Part shown: positions 63,373-64,000 of the stretch, one piece after another
Position numbering within the stretch: position 1 is the first letter of the stretch
Layout of the letters: every line of letters starts with the position of its first letter
Assembly (NCBI GenBank): GCA_001936135.1
Contig: CP012816.1
Span: forward strand, 499,501-563,500
Direction: 5' to 3'
DNA from: Saccharomycopsis fibuligera x Saccharomycopsis cf. fibuligera
Lineage: Eukaryota; Ascomycota; Saccharomycetes; Ascoideales; Saccharomycopsidaceae
DNA length: 64,000 nt
Program-made: the position numbers and the translations under genes
Notes under the pieces: generated by a model
What the model was told of the DNA's origin: nothing
Databases searched by the model: none
The model's input: the letters and a program-made list of their open reading frames with translations, nothing else

Positions 63373-64000
63373 ATGAGCGCTAGAACCGGCCAGAAAATCC
63401 TTCTCGTGCTCTACAAGGGCGGCAAGTACGCCAAAGAAGAGCCCCGCTTGCTCGGGACCGTGGAAAACAAGCTCGGCCTTGAAAAATGGATCACCTCGCA
63501 GGGCCACACCTTGGTGACCACGGCCGACAAAGACGGCCCAAACTCGGAGTTGGAAAAGCACATTGTGGACTCGGACATTGTGATCACCACCCCGTTCCAC
63601 CCGGGCTATTTGACCAGACTGCGCATTGAGAAGGCCAGGAACTTGAAGCTCTGCGTGACGGCAGGCGTCGGGTCCGACCACATCGACTTGGACGCCGCCA
63701 ACGAAAAGAAAATAAGCGTCTTGGAAGTGACGGGCTCGAACGTTGTTTCTGTCGCCGAGCACGTTGTGATGACGATCCTCAACTTGGTCAGGAACTTTGT
63801 CCCTGCTCACGAGCAGATCGTCCGCGGCGACTGGAACGTCGCCGCCGTGGCCAGAGACTCGTACGACTTGGAGAACAAGACGGTCGCCACCATTGGCGCT
63901 GGCCGCATTGGCTACCGTGTGCTCGAGCGGTTGGTGCCGTTCAGCCCAAAGGAGTTGCTCTACTACGACTACCAGGCGCTACCGAAGGACAAGGAAGAGA
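63373..64000 (+). CDS. FDH1: NAD-dependent formate dehydrogenase, 5' part
   Basis: The first 209 codons; the gene runs off the window. The start [17 protein letters not shown] is followed by FDH hallmarks: [52 protein letters not shown] and the NAD-binding [26 protein letters not shown]. The enzyme oxidises formate to CO2 with NAD in the cytosol, the last step of methanol or formate detoxification. Catalytic Arg and His near the C-terminus are outside the window. Codon use is biased to GTC/TTG/AAG, suggesting strong expression when induced. Confidence 0.95.
   Translation, partial: MSARTGQKILLVLYKGGKYAKEEPRLLGTVENKLGLEKWITSQGHTLVTTADKDGPNSELEKHIVDSDIVITTPFHPGYLTRLRIEKARNLKLCVTAGVGSDHIDLDAANEKKISVLEVTGSNVVSVAEHVVMTILNLVRNFVPAHEQIVRGDWNVAAVARDSYDLENKTVATIGAGRIGYRVLERLVPFSPKELLYYDYQALPKDKEE

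Overview
The window is nuclear DNA of a budding yeast (Saccharomycotina), most likely of the CTG-Ser clade that includes Candida and Lodderomyces. Evidence: compact, mostly intron-poor genes with best family matches to yeast proteins (GPA1, ERG5, ILV1, RRN3, MLH3, PRP31, RNH1, SSP120, DRN1, FDH); three short introns with yeast-type GTATGT/GTACGT donors and CTAAC-type branch points; LTR retrotransposons only; and in-frame CTG codons in GPA1 at positions where Ser-like residues are expected. The species cannot be fixed from sequence alone.

Region 1 (1-16512) is a retrotransposon cluster bounded by two outward-pointing tRNA-like genes. At its left edge sits a young, apparently intact Ty3/gypsy-type element (140-5063; two 340-bp LTRs with one difference, 5-bp target duplication, PBS, PPT, gag and pol in a +1 frame relation). 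Next comes a truncated LTR of the same family in the opposite orientation. Then an old Ty1/copia-type element (family 2, right LTR 15971-16363) whose left LTR is split by a second, differently terminated copia-type element (family 1, about 5250-10434). Both copia elements are dead: in-frame stops and small indels break gag and pol. A tRNA-Gln(CTG) gene closes the cluster.

Region 2 (17456-31209): a phospholipase-B-like gene with a newly seen intron, secretory EF-hand protein SSP120, RNase H1, a CofD/UPF0052 protein, a secreted GH18 chitinase, and the pheromone-pathway G-alpha GPA1.

Region 3 (32128-45960): an unrecognised 1083-residue protein, splicing factor PRP31 divergent from mismatch/meiotic protein MLH3, the lariat-debranching partner DRN1 (29-nt first exon), a JmjC/cupin oxygenase and a small mitochondrial membrane protein.

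Region 4 (46854-64000): a long LIM protein (PXL1-like), a small coiled-coil protein, sterol C-22 desaturase ERG5, a hexapeptide acetyltransferase, threonine deaminase ILV1, Pol I factor RRN3 (one intron), and the 5' part of NAD-dependent formate dehydrogenase behind an unusually GC-rich repeat-laden upstream region.

The host genes are unrelated housekeeping, signalling and metabolic genes, not a pathway cluster. Long poly(dA:dT) tracts (31-39 bp) punctuate many intergenic spaces. No CRISPR array, rRNA gene or obvious novel defence system was found; the most distinctive material is the retrotransposon cluster and the GC-rich island upstream of FDH.
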